Translations under genes and position numbers: made by a program
Shown: positions 1 to 7,198 of the stretch, piece by piece
How the letters are laid out: each line of letters begins with the position of its first letter
Numbering within the stretch: the stretch's first letter is position 1
The notes under the pieces: model-generated
Databases searched by the model: none
What the model saw: only the letters and a program-made list of their open reading frames with translations
Told to the model about the DNA's origin: nothing
Source: Flavobacteriales bacterium
Lineage (GTDB): Bacteria; Bacteroidota; Bacteroidia; Flavobacteriales; Flavobacteriaceae
Direction: 5' to 3'
Length of the DNA stretch: 11,129 bases
Assembly (NCBI GenBank): GCA_003229235.1
Contig: QIIH01000461.1
Span: 1 to 11,129, forward strand

Positions 1-53
1 CGTTATAAAACGTTTGTTGTAAACAATAATGTAGATTAAGGCTGGAACGGGTC

Positions 54-1469
54 TTATTTCCCTATACAAAAATTTGCAAAAATATTACCTAGAAGCTCAT
101 CGTTGGTGATCTCTCCGGTGATTTCTCCTAAGTGATAAAGAGCCTGTCTAAGGTCTATTGCGAGCAAATCTCCACTAAGTTGTGCGTCGATGCCTTGTCT
201 TACCTTGATGATTTCTTCTAAGGCCTTTGTGAGTGCATCATAATGACGACTGTTGGTCACTATACTTTGGTCGTTCTTAAGCGCCCCAGTATTTACAAAA
301 TCGAGTAGCTTGTCTTGAAGTTTTTGTACTCCCATCCCAGATTTTGCAGAGAGTAGGAGGGTGCTGCATTTAGGATGATTTTGAGCCACTTCTTGTATAA
401 AAATACCTAAGGCTTTTGCATCATCTTTATTGATAAGATCTGCCTTATTGGCAACAAGCAACATTGGTTTTAAAGGGTTTTTATGCACCAATTTTGCCAC
501 ATCTTGCGCATAGGCTTCCTTTTGGCTCCAAATACGCGCTGCCTCTTGCATTACAATCACAACTTTGGCTTGAGCAATTTTTTCGAAAGTCTTTTTAATA
601 CCAATAGATTCTACAGCATCTACGGTGTCTCTAATCCCTGCAGTATCTATAAACCTAAAGTTAAGGCCTCCTATAGAAATCTCGTCTTCTATAGTATCTC
701 GCGTTGTACCAGCTATTTCTGATACTATCGCACGATCTTCGTTAAGAATCGCATTTAAAAGTGTCGATTTACCCACATTGGGTTGGCCTACGATCGCAAC
801 TGGAATTCCGTTTTTTATAACATTTCCTATCGCAAAAGAATCAATGAGTTTTTTAAGAACATCTTGAAGTTCAATTATAAGTTTCTCAAATGCTTCTCTG
901 TCTGCAAAGGCAACGTCTTCTTCGGCAAAATCTAATTCTAGTTCTATTAGCGAAGCAAAATCTAAGAGTTCTTGTCTAAATTTTGCAATCTGGTTTGTAA
1001 AGCCGCCTCTCATCTGTTGAATCGCTACTTGATGTGCGGCCTCACTGTCACTTGCAATTAAATCTGCTACAGCTTCGGCCTGTGAAAGGTCCATTTTACC
1101 ATTTGTAAAGGCGCGAAGGGTAAATTCTCCAGGCTTGGCCATACGAGCGCCTCGATTTAATAGCAGTTTAATTAATTCCTGTTGAATAAAAGGACTGCCA
1201 TGACAAGAAAACTCTACCACATCTTCGCCAGTATAACTGGTGGGATTCTTAAATAATGTAGCTAAAACCTGATCCAGGGTACGAGAATCCTCCTTTATAT
1301 ATCCTAAATGAACTGTATGTGTGGCCTGATTTAATAGTGATTTATCTGAGACAGACTCAAATACCTTATCGGCTATTTGGAAAGCCTTGGGGCCAGACAA
1401 TCTAATGATTGCAATGGCTCCTGCTCCTGCCGGGGTTGCTAATGCTACTATAGTATCGCCGTGAATCAT
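54..1469 (-). CDS. mnmE: tRNA modification GTPase MnmE (TrmE)
   Basis: MnmE is a GTPase that with MnmG installs the (carboxymethyl)aminomethyl group at C5 of wobble uridine 34 in certain tRNAs, in the cytosol. The 471-residue length is normal for the family. The folate-binding N-terminal domain covers about residues 1-120 and a helical domain follows. The G domain (about 220-385) is inserted in it, with G1 GQPNVGKS at 228-235, G2 TTRDT at 255-259, G3 DTAG at 275-278, G4 NKAD at 341-344 and SAK at 374-376. The protein ends in the family signature FCIGK with the conserved Cys468. The start MIHGDTIVALATPAG matches the family N-terminus. The gene is divergent from the two small membrane-protein genes to its right. 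All key residues are present and it appears intact. Confidence 0.98.
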   Translation of the reverse strand: MIHGDTIVALATPAGAGAIAIIRLSGPKAFQIADKVFESVSDKSLLNQATHTVHLGYIKEDSRTLDQVLATLFKNPTSYTGEDVVEFSCHGSPFIQQELIKLLLNRGARMAKPGEFTLRAFTNGKMDLSQAEAVADLIASDSEAAHQVAIQQMRGGFTNQIAKFRQELLDFASLIELELDFAEEDVAFADREAFEKLIIELQDVLKKLIDSFAIGNVIKNGIPVAIVGQPNVGKSTLLNAILNEDRAIVSEIAGTTRDTIEDEISIGGLNFRFIDTAGIRDTVDAVESIGIKKTFEKIAQAKVVIVMQEAARIWSQKEAYAQDVAKLVHKNPLKPMLLVANKADLINKDDAKALGIFIQEVAQNHPKCSTLLLSAKSGMGVQKLQDKLLDFVNTGALKNDQSIVTNSRHYDALTKALEEIIKVRQGIDAQLSGDLLAIDLRQALYHLGEITGEITNDELLGNIFANFCIGK

Positions 1470-1473
1470 GCAA

Positions 1474-1501
1474 CAAAAATAAGCATTTACATAACATCCA
1501 A
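1474..1501 (-). promoter_or_regulatory. Probable mnmE promoter, almost at the start codon
   Basis: On the minus strand a perfect Bacteroidetes -7 box TATTTTTG (TAnnTTTG) lies at 1474-1481. A -33 TTG lies at 1499-1501, 17 nt upstream. The G of the -7 box is only 4 nt before the mnmE ATG, so the predicted transcript would begin at or very near the start codon. The assignment rests on motif match only. Confidence 0.45.
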
Positions 1502-1550
1502 CTGTAACATTATTAATGAGCTCTCGACTAATATATTAAAAGCTTGTGCT

Positions 1551-1691
1551 ATGAAAGTTTTAACTATAAATCGAGAGACCAATATCGCAATTATTAAAAC
1601 CAAGAAGTTATGGGCAACCTTACTTCTTGCAGTGGCAATCATGTGTATGGCGGGGTATGTGTTAGGAACGATTTTAGTTAGATTATTTTAA
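1551..1691 (+). CDS. Possible 46-residue single-pass membrane peptide
   Basis: The ORF starts with ATG at 1551, follows the GC-poor mnmE promoter region and encodes 46 residues. An N-terminal cytoplasmic stretch contains KTKK, followed by one hydrophobic segment at about residues 20-42 (LWATLLLAVAIMCMAGYVLG) and a short basic-aromatic tail ending VRLF. The frame stays open 30 codons further upstream into the mnmE start, but the ATG at 1551 leaves a normal leader. The gene ends 31 nt before the DUF4870 gene on the same strand, so the two may be co-transcribed. I do not recognise a family. The membrane segment followed by positive charge and the placement support a real gene, but a chance ORF cannot be excluded at this length. 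Confidence 0.45.
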   Translation: MKVLTINRETNIAIIKTKKLWATLLLAVAIMCMAGYVLGTILVRLF

Positions 1692-1722
1692 TAGTAATAG
1701 TATAAAACCAAACAAAACGACA

Positions 1723-2088
1723 ATGGAAGTAATAAATAGACCAAATGCGAAAAGTGCGAATAATCAATTATTAGTAATAATGCATTTGTCACAATTGCTC
1801 AATTATATTACTGGTTTTGGAGGCCTTGTGGTTCCACTTATTATCTGGCTAACCAATCGAGACAAAGTGTTGGAGATGGACGAACAGGGTAAGGAAGTTG
1901 TTAATTTTCAGATAAGTACCATGATATACGCTTTGATTTCTATTCCCTGTATCTTGTTTTTCGGTTTAGGCATCTTAATGCTAATCGCGATTGGAATATT
2001 GGCCTTTATCTTACCAATAATCGGTGCCATTAAGGCCAGTAAGAACGAATACTTCGAATATCCGTTCACGATTCGAATAATCAAATAA
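1723..2088 (+). CDS. DUF4870 domain membrane protein
   Basis: This 121-residue protein has the DUF4870 (Tic20-like) layout. A helix starts with HLSQ at 21-24, then GFGGLVVPLIIWLTNRDK at 31-48, the conserved acidic/NFQ stretch (EMDEQGKEVVNFQIS, 51-65), and two more hydrophobic segments at about 66-103. The C-terminus FEYPFTIRII also fits the family. The membrane topology is about three to four helices. The molecular function of the family is not established, and nothing in the neighbourhood assigns one. The gene ends 20 nt before a strong terminator hairpin shared with the converging dnaN gene. The start ATG at 1723 follows an A-rich leader without a Shine-Dalgarno motif, which is usual in this phylum. 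Confidence 0.88.
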   Translation: MEVINRPNAKSANNQLLVIMHLSQLLNYITGFGGLVVPLIIWLTNRDKVLEMDEQGKEVVNFQISTMIYALISIPCILFFGLGILMLIAIGILAFILPIIGAIKASKNEYFEYPFTIRIIK

Positions 2089-2108
2089 CAAGAATTAGAT
2101 ATATAAAT

Positions 2109-2138
2109 AAAAAGCCACTCTGTAAAGAGTGGCTTTTT
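2109..2138. terminator. Bidirectional intrinsic terminator between DUF4870 and dnaN
   Basis: A perfect 13-bp stem AAAAAGCCACTCT (2109-2121) pairs with AGAGTGGCTTTTT (2126-2138) around the loop GTAA. It has an A-tract on the left and a T-tract on the right, so it can act in both directions. It sits 20 nt behind the DUF4870 stop and 20 nt behind the dnaN stop, as expected for two converging genes. Confidence 0.92.
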
Positions 2139-2158
2139 TAATTAACACAGTTATGCTG

Positions 2159-3277
2159 CTAACTATTAAGCATAACAGGCATAACAAGCATCGTAATATG
2201 TTCGCCTTCGTCTAAGCCATCTACTGGGGTTAAAATTCCAGCGCGGTTGGGTAAAGACATTTCTAAAGAAACTTCTGAAGCATTTAAATTACTAAGCATC
2301 TCTGAAAGGAATCGAGAGTTAAATCCTATTTGCATATCGTCGCCTTGATAATCACAAGTAAGGCGCTCTTCTGCTTTATTGCTATAATCGATGTCTTCGG
2401 CAGAAATATTAAGTTCGGCTCCAGCTATCTTTAAGCGAATTTGATGAGTTGTTTTGTTTGAGAAAATAGAAACCCGACGAACCGAATTTAGCAATTGGTT
2501 TCTGTCTATGGTTAATTTGTTAGGGTTTTCCTTCGGGATTACCGCTTCGTAGTTTGGGTACTTCCCGTCAATTAAACGACAAACCAATTCTATATTCTCA
2601 AAGCTAAACTTAGCGTTAGCTTCGTTATAGGCAATTGTAACTTCTTCTTCACTTCCTGCCAAGATCGATTTGATCAAGTTAAGTGGTTTTTTAGGCATGA
2701 TAAATTCGGCAGCCTCGTTGGCTGCTAAATCTTCTCTAGTATATTTTACCAGCTTGTGTGCATCGGTTGCAACAAAGGTGAGGCTATCTGTAGTAAACTG
2801 AAAAAACACGCCACTCATTACAGGCCGAAGATCGTCGTTACCGCTAGCAAAAATTGTCTTAGAGATTGCGTTAGATAACACATCACCTATTAAGACTGTA
2901 GTACTAGTATCAGTTAATTCGATAGCCGAAGGGAAATCTTGACCATCGGCGTACGCCAAGGCATATTTACCGTGGTTAGAACTAATCTCTATAGTGTTGT
3001 TGTCTTCAACAGTAAAAGTTAAAGGTTGCTCAGGAAACGTCTTTAAAGTGTCTAAGAGCAAGCGGGCTGGAACACATACGCTTCCTTTCTCACTACTCTC
3101 TACGTTTAATTTGGCAATGATCGTTGTTTCTAGATCCGAAGCGCTTACGTTTAGTGTACTTCCGTCTAAATCGAACAAGAAGTTGTCTAGAATGGGCAAC
3201 GTATTGTTGCTATTAATAATACCACCTAAAACTTGAAGTTGCTTAAGAAGATATGTGCTTGATACGATAAATTTCAT
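2159..3277 (-). CDS. dnaN: DNA polymerase III beta subunit (sliding clamp)
   Basis: DnaN forms the dimeric ring that holds DNA polymerase III and other replication and repair enzymes on DNA. The 372-residue length is normal, and three repeated clamp folds are expected at about 1-120, 125-245 and 246-372. Family signatures visible are the N-terminal MKFIVSS...LLKQLQVLGGII, the LPILDNFLF segment, VPARLLLDTLK, the mid-domain FVATDAHKLVKY, RLIDGKYPNYEAVIP, and the C-terminal segment TMLVMPVMLNS that contributes to the partner-binding pocket. The gene is not next to dnaA here; it lies 95 nt downstream of the Gld gene on the same strand. It has its own -7 box, and its end is covered by the two-way terminator at 2109-2138. 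Confidence 0.98.
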   Translation of the reverse strand: MKFIVSSTYLLKQLQVLGGIINSNNTLPILDNFLFDLDGSTLNVSASDLETTIIAKLNVESSEKGSVCVPARLLLDTLKTFPEQPLTFTVEDNNTIEISSNHGKYALAYADGQDFPSAIELTDTSTTVLIGDVLSNAISKTIFASGNDDLRPVMSGVFFQFTTDSLTFVATDAHKLVKYTREDLAANEAAEFIMPKKPLNLIKSILAGSEEEVTIAYNEANAKFSFENIELVCRLIDGKYPNYEAVIPKENPNKLTIDRNQLLNSVRRVSIFSNKTTHQIRLKIAGAELNISAEDIDYSNKAEERLTCDYQGDDMQIGFNSRFLSEMLSNLNASEVSLEMSLPNRAGILTPVDGLDEGEHITMLVMPVMLNS

Positions 3278-3325
3278 GTAGTTATTCGCAATTTAAATCG
3301 GGTTTGTCCCCTATGAATGCTCTTA

Positions 3326-3333
3326 CAAATATA
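3326..3333 (-). promoter_or_regulatory. Probable dnaN -7 box
   Basis: TATATTTG on the minus strand is a perfect TAnnTTTG match. It would place the transcript start about 40 nt before the dnaN ATG. At the -33 position only a degenerate TTT-rich stretch is seen. I see no terminator between the upstream Gld gene and this site, so read-through from the operon is also possible. Confidence 0.45.
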
Positions 3334-3372
3334 TCGTAATAAGACAGAAGGCTAAAACTATTTTATTAACAA

Positions 3373-5787
3373 CTAACGGGCGTATTTTCGCCGACGGTAC
3401 CAAGTAAAAAAGAAACCAAAAATAGCCAATGCACCTAGCGGTAACAGTATATTCAGGGCCTGCCATTTGCTTCGTTGCTCTATAGATACCTGAGGATCTA
3501 AAAAGGCAACCGTAATTTCTTTCGAACGAATGTTTATAAGTCCATCATCTTCTAAAAGATAATTTACTGTATTGAGCAAAAATTCCTTGTTTCCATAAAA
3601 AATGTTTGTCCATTTATCAAAACCTAATTCTAGTGGCCGTTTGCCTTGCAGTTGATTTTTAATAACATCGCCGTCGCTTATTACCACAATCTTACTCTTT
3701 TCGCCTTCGTCACGATGCGTTGTGCTGGTAAATGGTTTCACTCTATTGTTGTAAACCGAGGTAAAAGATCCTTCTAATAGTACCGCAAGCGGAACATTCG
3801 GGTTTGGAAACTCTTCCGGTTTTGGCCCTTGATCTACAATTTCCATATACCCCTGAATTGCATCGAGTTTAACCAAATACGGAGTTCCGTTAACTCGAGA
3901 GATCTGCGAACTTTCTAGCAAAATGGTCTTTGTAACGTTATTAGCAAGGGTATCTATTTGATTTGCAAATTCGAACTTAACAGTCTCGATGTTTGTTGTA
4001 ATTGGATGATTGTTTTTTCCTACAACTATAGGTGTATAAAACCATGGATATTCCTCGTATTGGGTATCGTTTTCCTGTCCTGTGGCGAGCACCAAAGGAG
4101 CTGAATACATATCTTGAACGAGGCTTGGATTGATTCTCAGACCATATTTAAAAAATAAATCGTTCAGATTTAAATCACGAGGAATTGCAAGAGTTTCTCC
4201 ACTTGCAAACAGACTGTCTGTTTCTATTTGTACAGCATCTATTAACCAGATCGATTTACCTCCAGCCATTGTGTATTGGTCTAATACGTATTTTTCTTGA
4301 TCGCTATACGGTATCGTGGGTTTGGCATTTATAACCAAATCAAAAGTCTTTAACTCGTCTAAAGTTTTTTGAGGATTGTTTGATACAGAATCTAAGGTGA
4401 ATGCAGCGATATAATAATACTCACGAAGGCTGCCAAAGAAATTGGCAATGTAAGCGTCGTCTAATTGTCCATTCCCTTTTAAAACAGCTACTTTTTTAGC
4501 CTTCGGATTCACCAATTTGCTAAAACCATCGGCAAAGGCATATTCCAAATTTTGAACGCTATTGGTCACCCGATCTTGCATGGTGGTTCCCAATTGATTT
4601 TTAAGCAGGTTTATTTTTACCGTTTTGTCTTGATAATAGGCCAGCGCCCATGGATACACCAATACTTGATTGGTTTGCCCACCATTTCTTACTGTAGCCT
4701 GTGCGGGAAGTATACCTAAATTTGCTAATTCTTGCTGTATTTGCTCTGGATTTTCTTCGCCATCTAAAGGATTTACAAACTCAAATGTAATCTGGGTATT
4801 TAAAGAGTTAAATTCGTTTAAGAGCTGTTTGGTTTCGGTTTGGAGGCGCTTAAACTCTGCTGGGAATTCTCCCTCCAAAAAGACAGTAATTATAATGGGT
4901 TTGTCTATGTTTTTAACAAGATCCTTCGATACTTCACTTAAACTAAAGCGTTGGTCTGCCGTAAGGTCTAAACGCTTGTAGACAGAAGTAAATCCGAAAT
5001 ACATAACCAGAACAACCAAAAACAACCTAATAGCCTTCTTTCTAGGATCTTTAGATACAGCTTGTCTTTGTCTAATTCTGCCAGGAATTAGTTCTAAAAA
5101 TAAGCCAGTGAGCATAATAAAATACAGTAAATCTCGTGTATCGATTACACCGCGGCCCACCGAATCAAAGTGGTATTTCATGCCAATGGTTTCCAACCAG
5201 GAGGCACTAGTGCCTAAGAGTCCGCTGCGAGCTATTCCTTCAAAACCAAAATACATAAAGAAGCAACCTAAACTGCCTATCATAAAGGCAACAATTTGGT
5301 TTTTACTTAGCGCACTTGTAAGCAAGCCAATTGCTGTAAACCCACTAGCTAAAAAGATCAAGCCAATGTAGGAACCTACAATACTACCAAAATCTAAAGT
5401 GCTTTCAGGAGTTTTTAATGTGCTTAATGTGAGTAAATACAACAATGTAGGAACAATAGCTAGTACGATTAATAGCAAGGACCCTAAGTATTTTCCAGCT
5501 ACAAGTTGCCAGATTTTTATGGGACTAGTAAGCAAAAGTTCGATAGTGCCAGTTCGCTTTTCTTCGCTAAAACTCCGCATAGTTAAGGCAGGTATCAAAA
5601 AGATAAGAACCCACGGTGCCAGCGTAAAGAACGCAGATAAATCGGCGAAGCCAGCATTGAGAATATTGTAATCGCCTTCAAAAACCCAGAGAAAAAGACC
5701 GCAAATAATTAAAAAGACCGCAATTACCAAATACCCAATTGGGCTTTGAAAAAACGATGCTATTTCTCTTTTAATTATTGCAAGCAT
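3373..5787 (-). CDS. GldF-GldG fusion: gliding-motility ABC transporter permease plus extracytoplasmic subunit
   Basis: GldF and GldG, with the ATPase GldA (not in this window), form an ABC-type complex linked to flavobacterial gliding; the transported substrate is unknown. Residues 1-231 are an ABC-2/GldF permease: N-terminal KREIASFFQSPIGYL, the RSFSEEKRTGTIELLLTSP signature at 71-89, about six membrane helices, and the HFDSVGRGVIDTRDLLYF segment at 206-223. A basic linker (about 232-252) then runs straight into GldG: a membrane anchor at 252-268, YKRLDLTADQRFSLSE at 270-285, a roughly 500-residue periplasmic region, and a final helix at about 776-797 followed by a positive cytoplasmic tail. 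GldF (about 240 residues) and GldG (about 560) are usually separate genes; here no stop and no usable start codon separates them. The start ATG overlaps the stop of the upstream gene as TAATG. A natural fusion is favoured over a sequencing frameshift. Confidence 0.9.
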   Translation of the reverse strand: MLAIIKREIASFFQSPIGYLVIAVFLIICGLFLWVFEGDYNILNAGFADLSAFFTLAPWVLIFLIPALTMRSFSEEKRTGTIELLLTSPIKIWQLVAGKYLGSLLLIVLAIVPTLLYLLTLSTLKTPESTLDFGSIVGSYIGLIFLASGFTAIGLLTSALSKNQIVAFMIGSLGCFFMYFGFEGIARSGLLGTSASWLETIGMKYHFDSVGRGVIDTRDLLYFIMLTGLFLELIPGRIRQRQAVSKDPRKKAIRLFLVVLVMYFGFTSVYKRLDLTADQRFSLSEVSKDLVKNIDKPIIITVFLEGEFPAEFKRLQTETKQLLNEFNSLNTQITFEFVNPLDGEENPEQIQQELANLGILPAQATVRNGGQTNQVLVYPWALAYYQDKTVKINLLKNQLGTTMQDRVTNSVQNLEYAFADGFSKLVNPKAKKVAVLKGNGQLDDAYIANFFGSLREYYYIAAFTLDSVSNNPQKTLDELKTFDLVINAKPTIPYSDQEKYVLDQYTMAGGKSIWLIDAVQIETDSLFASGETLAIPRDLNLNDLFFKYGLRINPSLVQDMYSAPLVLATGQENDTQYEEYPWFYTPIVVGKNNHPITTNIETVKFEFANQIDTLANNVTKTILLESSQISRVNGTPYLVKLDAIQGYMEIVDQGPKPEEFPNPNVPLAVLLEGSFTSVYNNRVKPFTSTTHRDEGEKSKIVVISDGDVIKNQLQGKRPLELGFDKWTNIFYGNKEFLLNTVNYLLEDDGLINIRSKEITVAFLDPQVSIEQRSKWQALNILLPLGALAIFGFFFTWYRRRKYAR

Positions 5788-6089
5788 TAGACTAAGGTAT
5801 GTAGTGTATCTACACTCCAGGCTTCTGGAGCATTGTTAAATAAAACTTTTGTGGCTTTCCAAACACGACCAAACAATTCGCTTTTACGATATTGTTGTAA
5901 ATGAGCATCACTTTGCCATTTGCTGTAGGTAAAAAAAATATGTTGCTTGTTTTGGTCTTGATACAATTCTAAAAATTCGCATCCGTCTACCGCCCGTATT
6001 TGCGCTTTCACTTCTTTAAAGTTGTTTTTAAAAGTGCTAATGTGCTCGGGTTTAAATTCCATTTTTACGATACGGGTCAATTGCTGCAT
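5787..6089 (-). CDS. Antibiotic biosynthesis monooxygenase (ABM) fold protein
   Basis: This 100-residue protein has the dimeric alpha/beta ABM ferredoxin-like fold. The opening strand is LTRIVKMEFKPEH, followed by a helix with FKEVKAQIRAVDGCEFLELYQD, a strand pattern HIFFTYSKWQSDAHLQQYRKS (the W..D..L..Y..S spacing is typical), and a C-terminal helix with FGRVWKATKVLF. Members include quinol and heme monooxygenases and proteins with no known reaction, so the substrate cannot be assigned. The gene lies 4 nt behind the SAM hydrolase gene, and its TAA overlaps the ATG of the Gld gene by one base, which implies co-transcription and probable translational coupling. A role in gliding or in supporting the Gld complex is only an inference from this linkage. 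Confidence 0.85.
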   Translation of the reverse strand: MQQLTRIVKMEFKPEHISTFKNNFKEVKAQIRAVDGCEFLELYQDQNKQHIFFTYSKWQSDAHLQQYRKSELFGRVWKATKVLFNNAPEAWSVDTLHTLV

Positions 6090-6093
6090 ATAC

Positions 6094-6924
6094 TTATGTG
6101 AACTTAACGGTTATCGAGTCTCTGTATTGTAGTCCAAAAAGTGTAGCTGCACTACCAACAGTACTCGGATTGCTTTTATAGATTGCTAATTCTAAATAAC
6201 CAGACGAATTCCAAAGGGCGAGTTTTTTGCCATCTTCTTCGCGTTTCTCTCGGGCGATATCAAAATTAATGGCGTCGCTATAATTATCGAATACCTCTGT
6301 AAAGCGTACTGTTCTTGCCGAAACATTATATTTCCTTCCTTTACCGATGCTATCAAAAAAGGCCTTGGTAATATTGCTTATCACATTGCCGTAATTGTCA
6401 ATATAAATCACATTCCCTACTATTTGATTTCCTTCATCATTTACTACTGGTGTAATCCCTACAAGTTGCTTTATATCGACAATCTCTTTCCCGATAATCT
6501 CTAAAGTTCCGCCACGGGCGATATGACACGCTACATGCACAAAAACCTCAAGTACAGGAAAATTACTTTTTACGCGATCATGAATATTGATCTCTACAAT
6601 TTTGGTAGGTTTTAACTCTGTGGTGATCATCGAAATAAGCCCATTGTTGGCGCAAATAAAATAATGCCCATCCAAAAGCAGGGCAATATGTTTGTTCTCG
6701 GCGTTGCGTTCAGAATCGATTCCAATGATGTGAATGGTACCTTTTGGAAAACTTTTGTAAGCATTCTGAATGATGTACGCAGCTTCTGTAATATGAAAAG
6801 GAGAGATGGAATGAGAGATATCCACAATTTTAATCGACTCGAGTTCGCTATAAATTCCTCCCTTAACAGCGCCTGCGAAATGATCTTTTTCTCCAAAATC
6901 GGTCGTTAGCGTAATAATCGGCAT
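6094..6924 (-). CDS. SAM hydrolase / SAM hydroxide adenosyltransferase (DUF62) family protein
   Basis: Family members split S-adenosylmethionine into adenosine and methionine with water; related enzymes are fluorinases and chlorinases. The 276-residue length is normal. Visible landmarks are TLTTDFGEKDHFAGAVKG at 6-22 with Asp9, VDISHSI at 34-40, IGID with Asp70, the nucleotide-loop counterpart ANNGLIS at 92-98, VACHIARGG with His134, YIDNYGNVISNI at 174-185, and the C-terminal NSSGYLELAI and GSAATLFGL. The family catalytic set is Asp-Arg-His; Asp70 and His134 are present, but the position seven residues after the Asp is Asn77, not Arg, and the usual PDNG reads ANNG. This is the first gene of the operon leading into the ABM protein and GldFG. 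It is divergent from phoH. Confidence 0.92.
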   Translation of the reverse strand: MPIITLTTDFGEKDHFAGAVKGGIYSELESIKIVDISHSISPFHITEAAYIIQNAYKSFPKGTIHIIGIDSERNAENKHIALLLDGHYFICANNGLISMITTELKPTKIVEINIHDRVKSNFPVLEVFVHVACHIARGGTLEIIGKEIVDIKQLVGITPVVNDEGNQIVGNVIYIDNYGNVISNITKAFFDSIGKGRKYNVSARTVRFTEVFDNYSDAINFDIAREKREEDGKKLALWNSSGYLELAIYKSNPSTVGSAATLFGLQYRDSITVKFT

Positions 6925-6960
6925 CAGAGAATTGTTGATATTTTGTTAATTTAAGTACCG

Positions 6961-6989
6961 TAAAAATACAGTACTTTTGCTTTAAACAA
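6961..6989 (-). promoter_or_regulatory. Possible promoter of the SAM hydrolase-ABM-gldFG operon
   Basis: On the minus strand TATTTTTA (6961-6968) differs from TAnnTTTG at the last base, and a TTG lies at 6987-6989, 18 nt upstream. It would give a leader of about 30 nt. It overlaps the oppositely directed phoH -7 box, so the two promoters would share DNA and could interfere. Confidence 0.35.
6972..6979 (+). promoter_or_regulatory. Probable phoH-purC -7 box
   Basis: TACTTTTG is a perfect TAnnTTTG match, followed by C as often seen in flavobacteria. The nearest upstream TTG (6943-6945) is 26 nt away, longer than usual. It predicts a transcript starting near 6986 with a leader of about 210 nt that would contain the whole palindromic element A. 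Confidence 0.45.
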
Positions 6990-6992
6990 AAC

Positions 6993-7152
6993 GAACTCGT
7001 TTAAACTTTTTCTATTCCCTAAAAAATGACTGAAATTTGTCCATATTTTGTTACTTTTCTTATACATATCGCTGCTATGTACTTCAAAAAGTGCCTCATC
7101 TGAACAAGTTCCCTTTCATTTTCGGTTAAATACAAAAAGTTTAAACGAGTTC
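6993..7152 (+). repeat. Palindromic repeat element, copy A, in the phoH leader
   Basis: This is an approximately 160-nt near-palindrome. The outer arms are GAACTCGTTTAAACTTTTT (6993-7011) and its reverse complement with one extra T (7134-7152). Its core, 7006-7139, aligns with the reverse complement of copy B with about 17 differences by hand count. The first 55 nt are almost identical, including AAAATGACTGAAATTTGT at 7023-7040. The right inner arm (7101-7122) is eroded relative to copy B, so the middle stem is imperfect. The tip pairs ACATATC (7064-7070) with GCTATGT (7074-7080). It sits between the phoH -7 box and the phoH start and has no coding appearance. Confidence 0.85.
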
Positions 7153-7198
7153 AACTACATATTTATAAGTTTATTACCACCTAAAAAAAACCCTGCTT

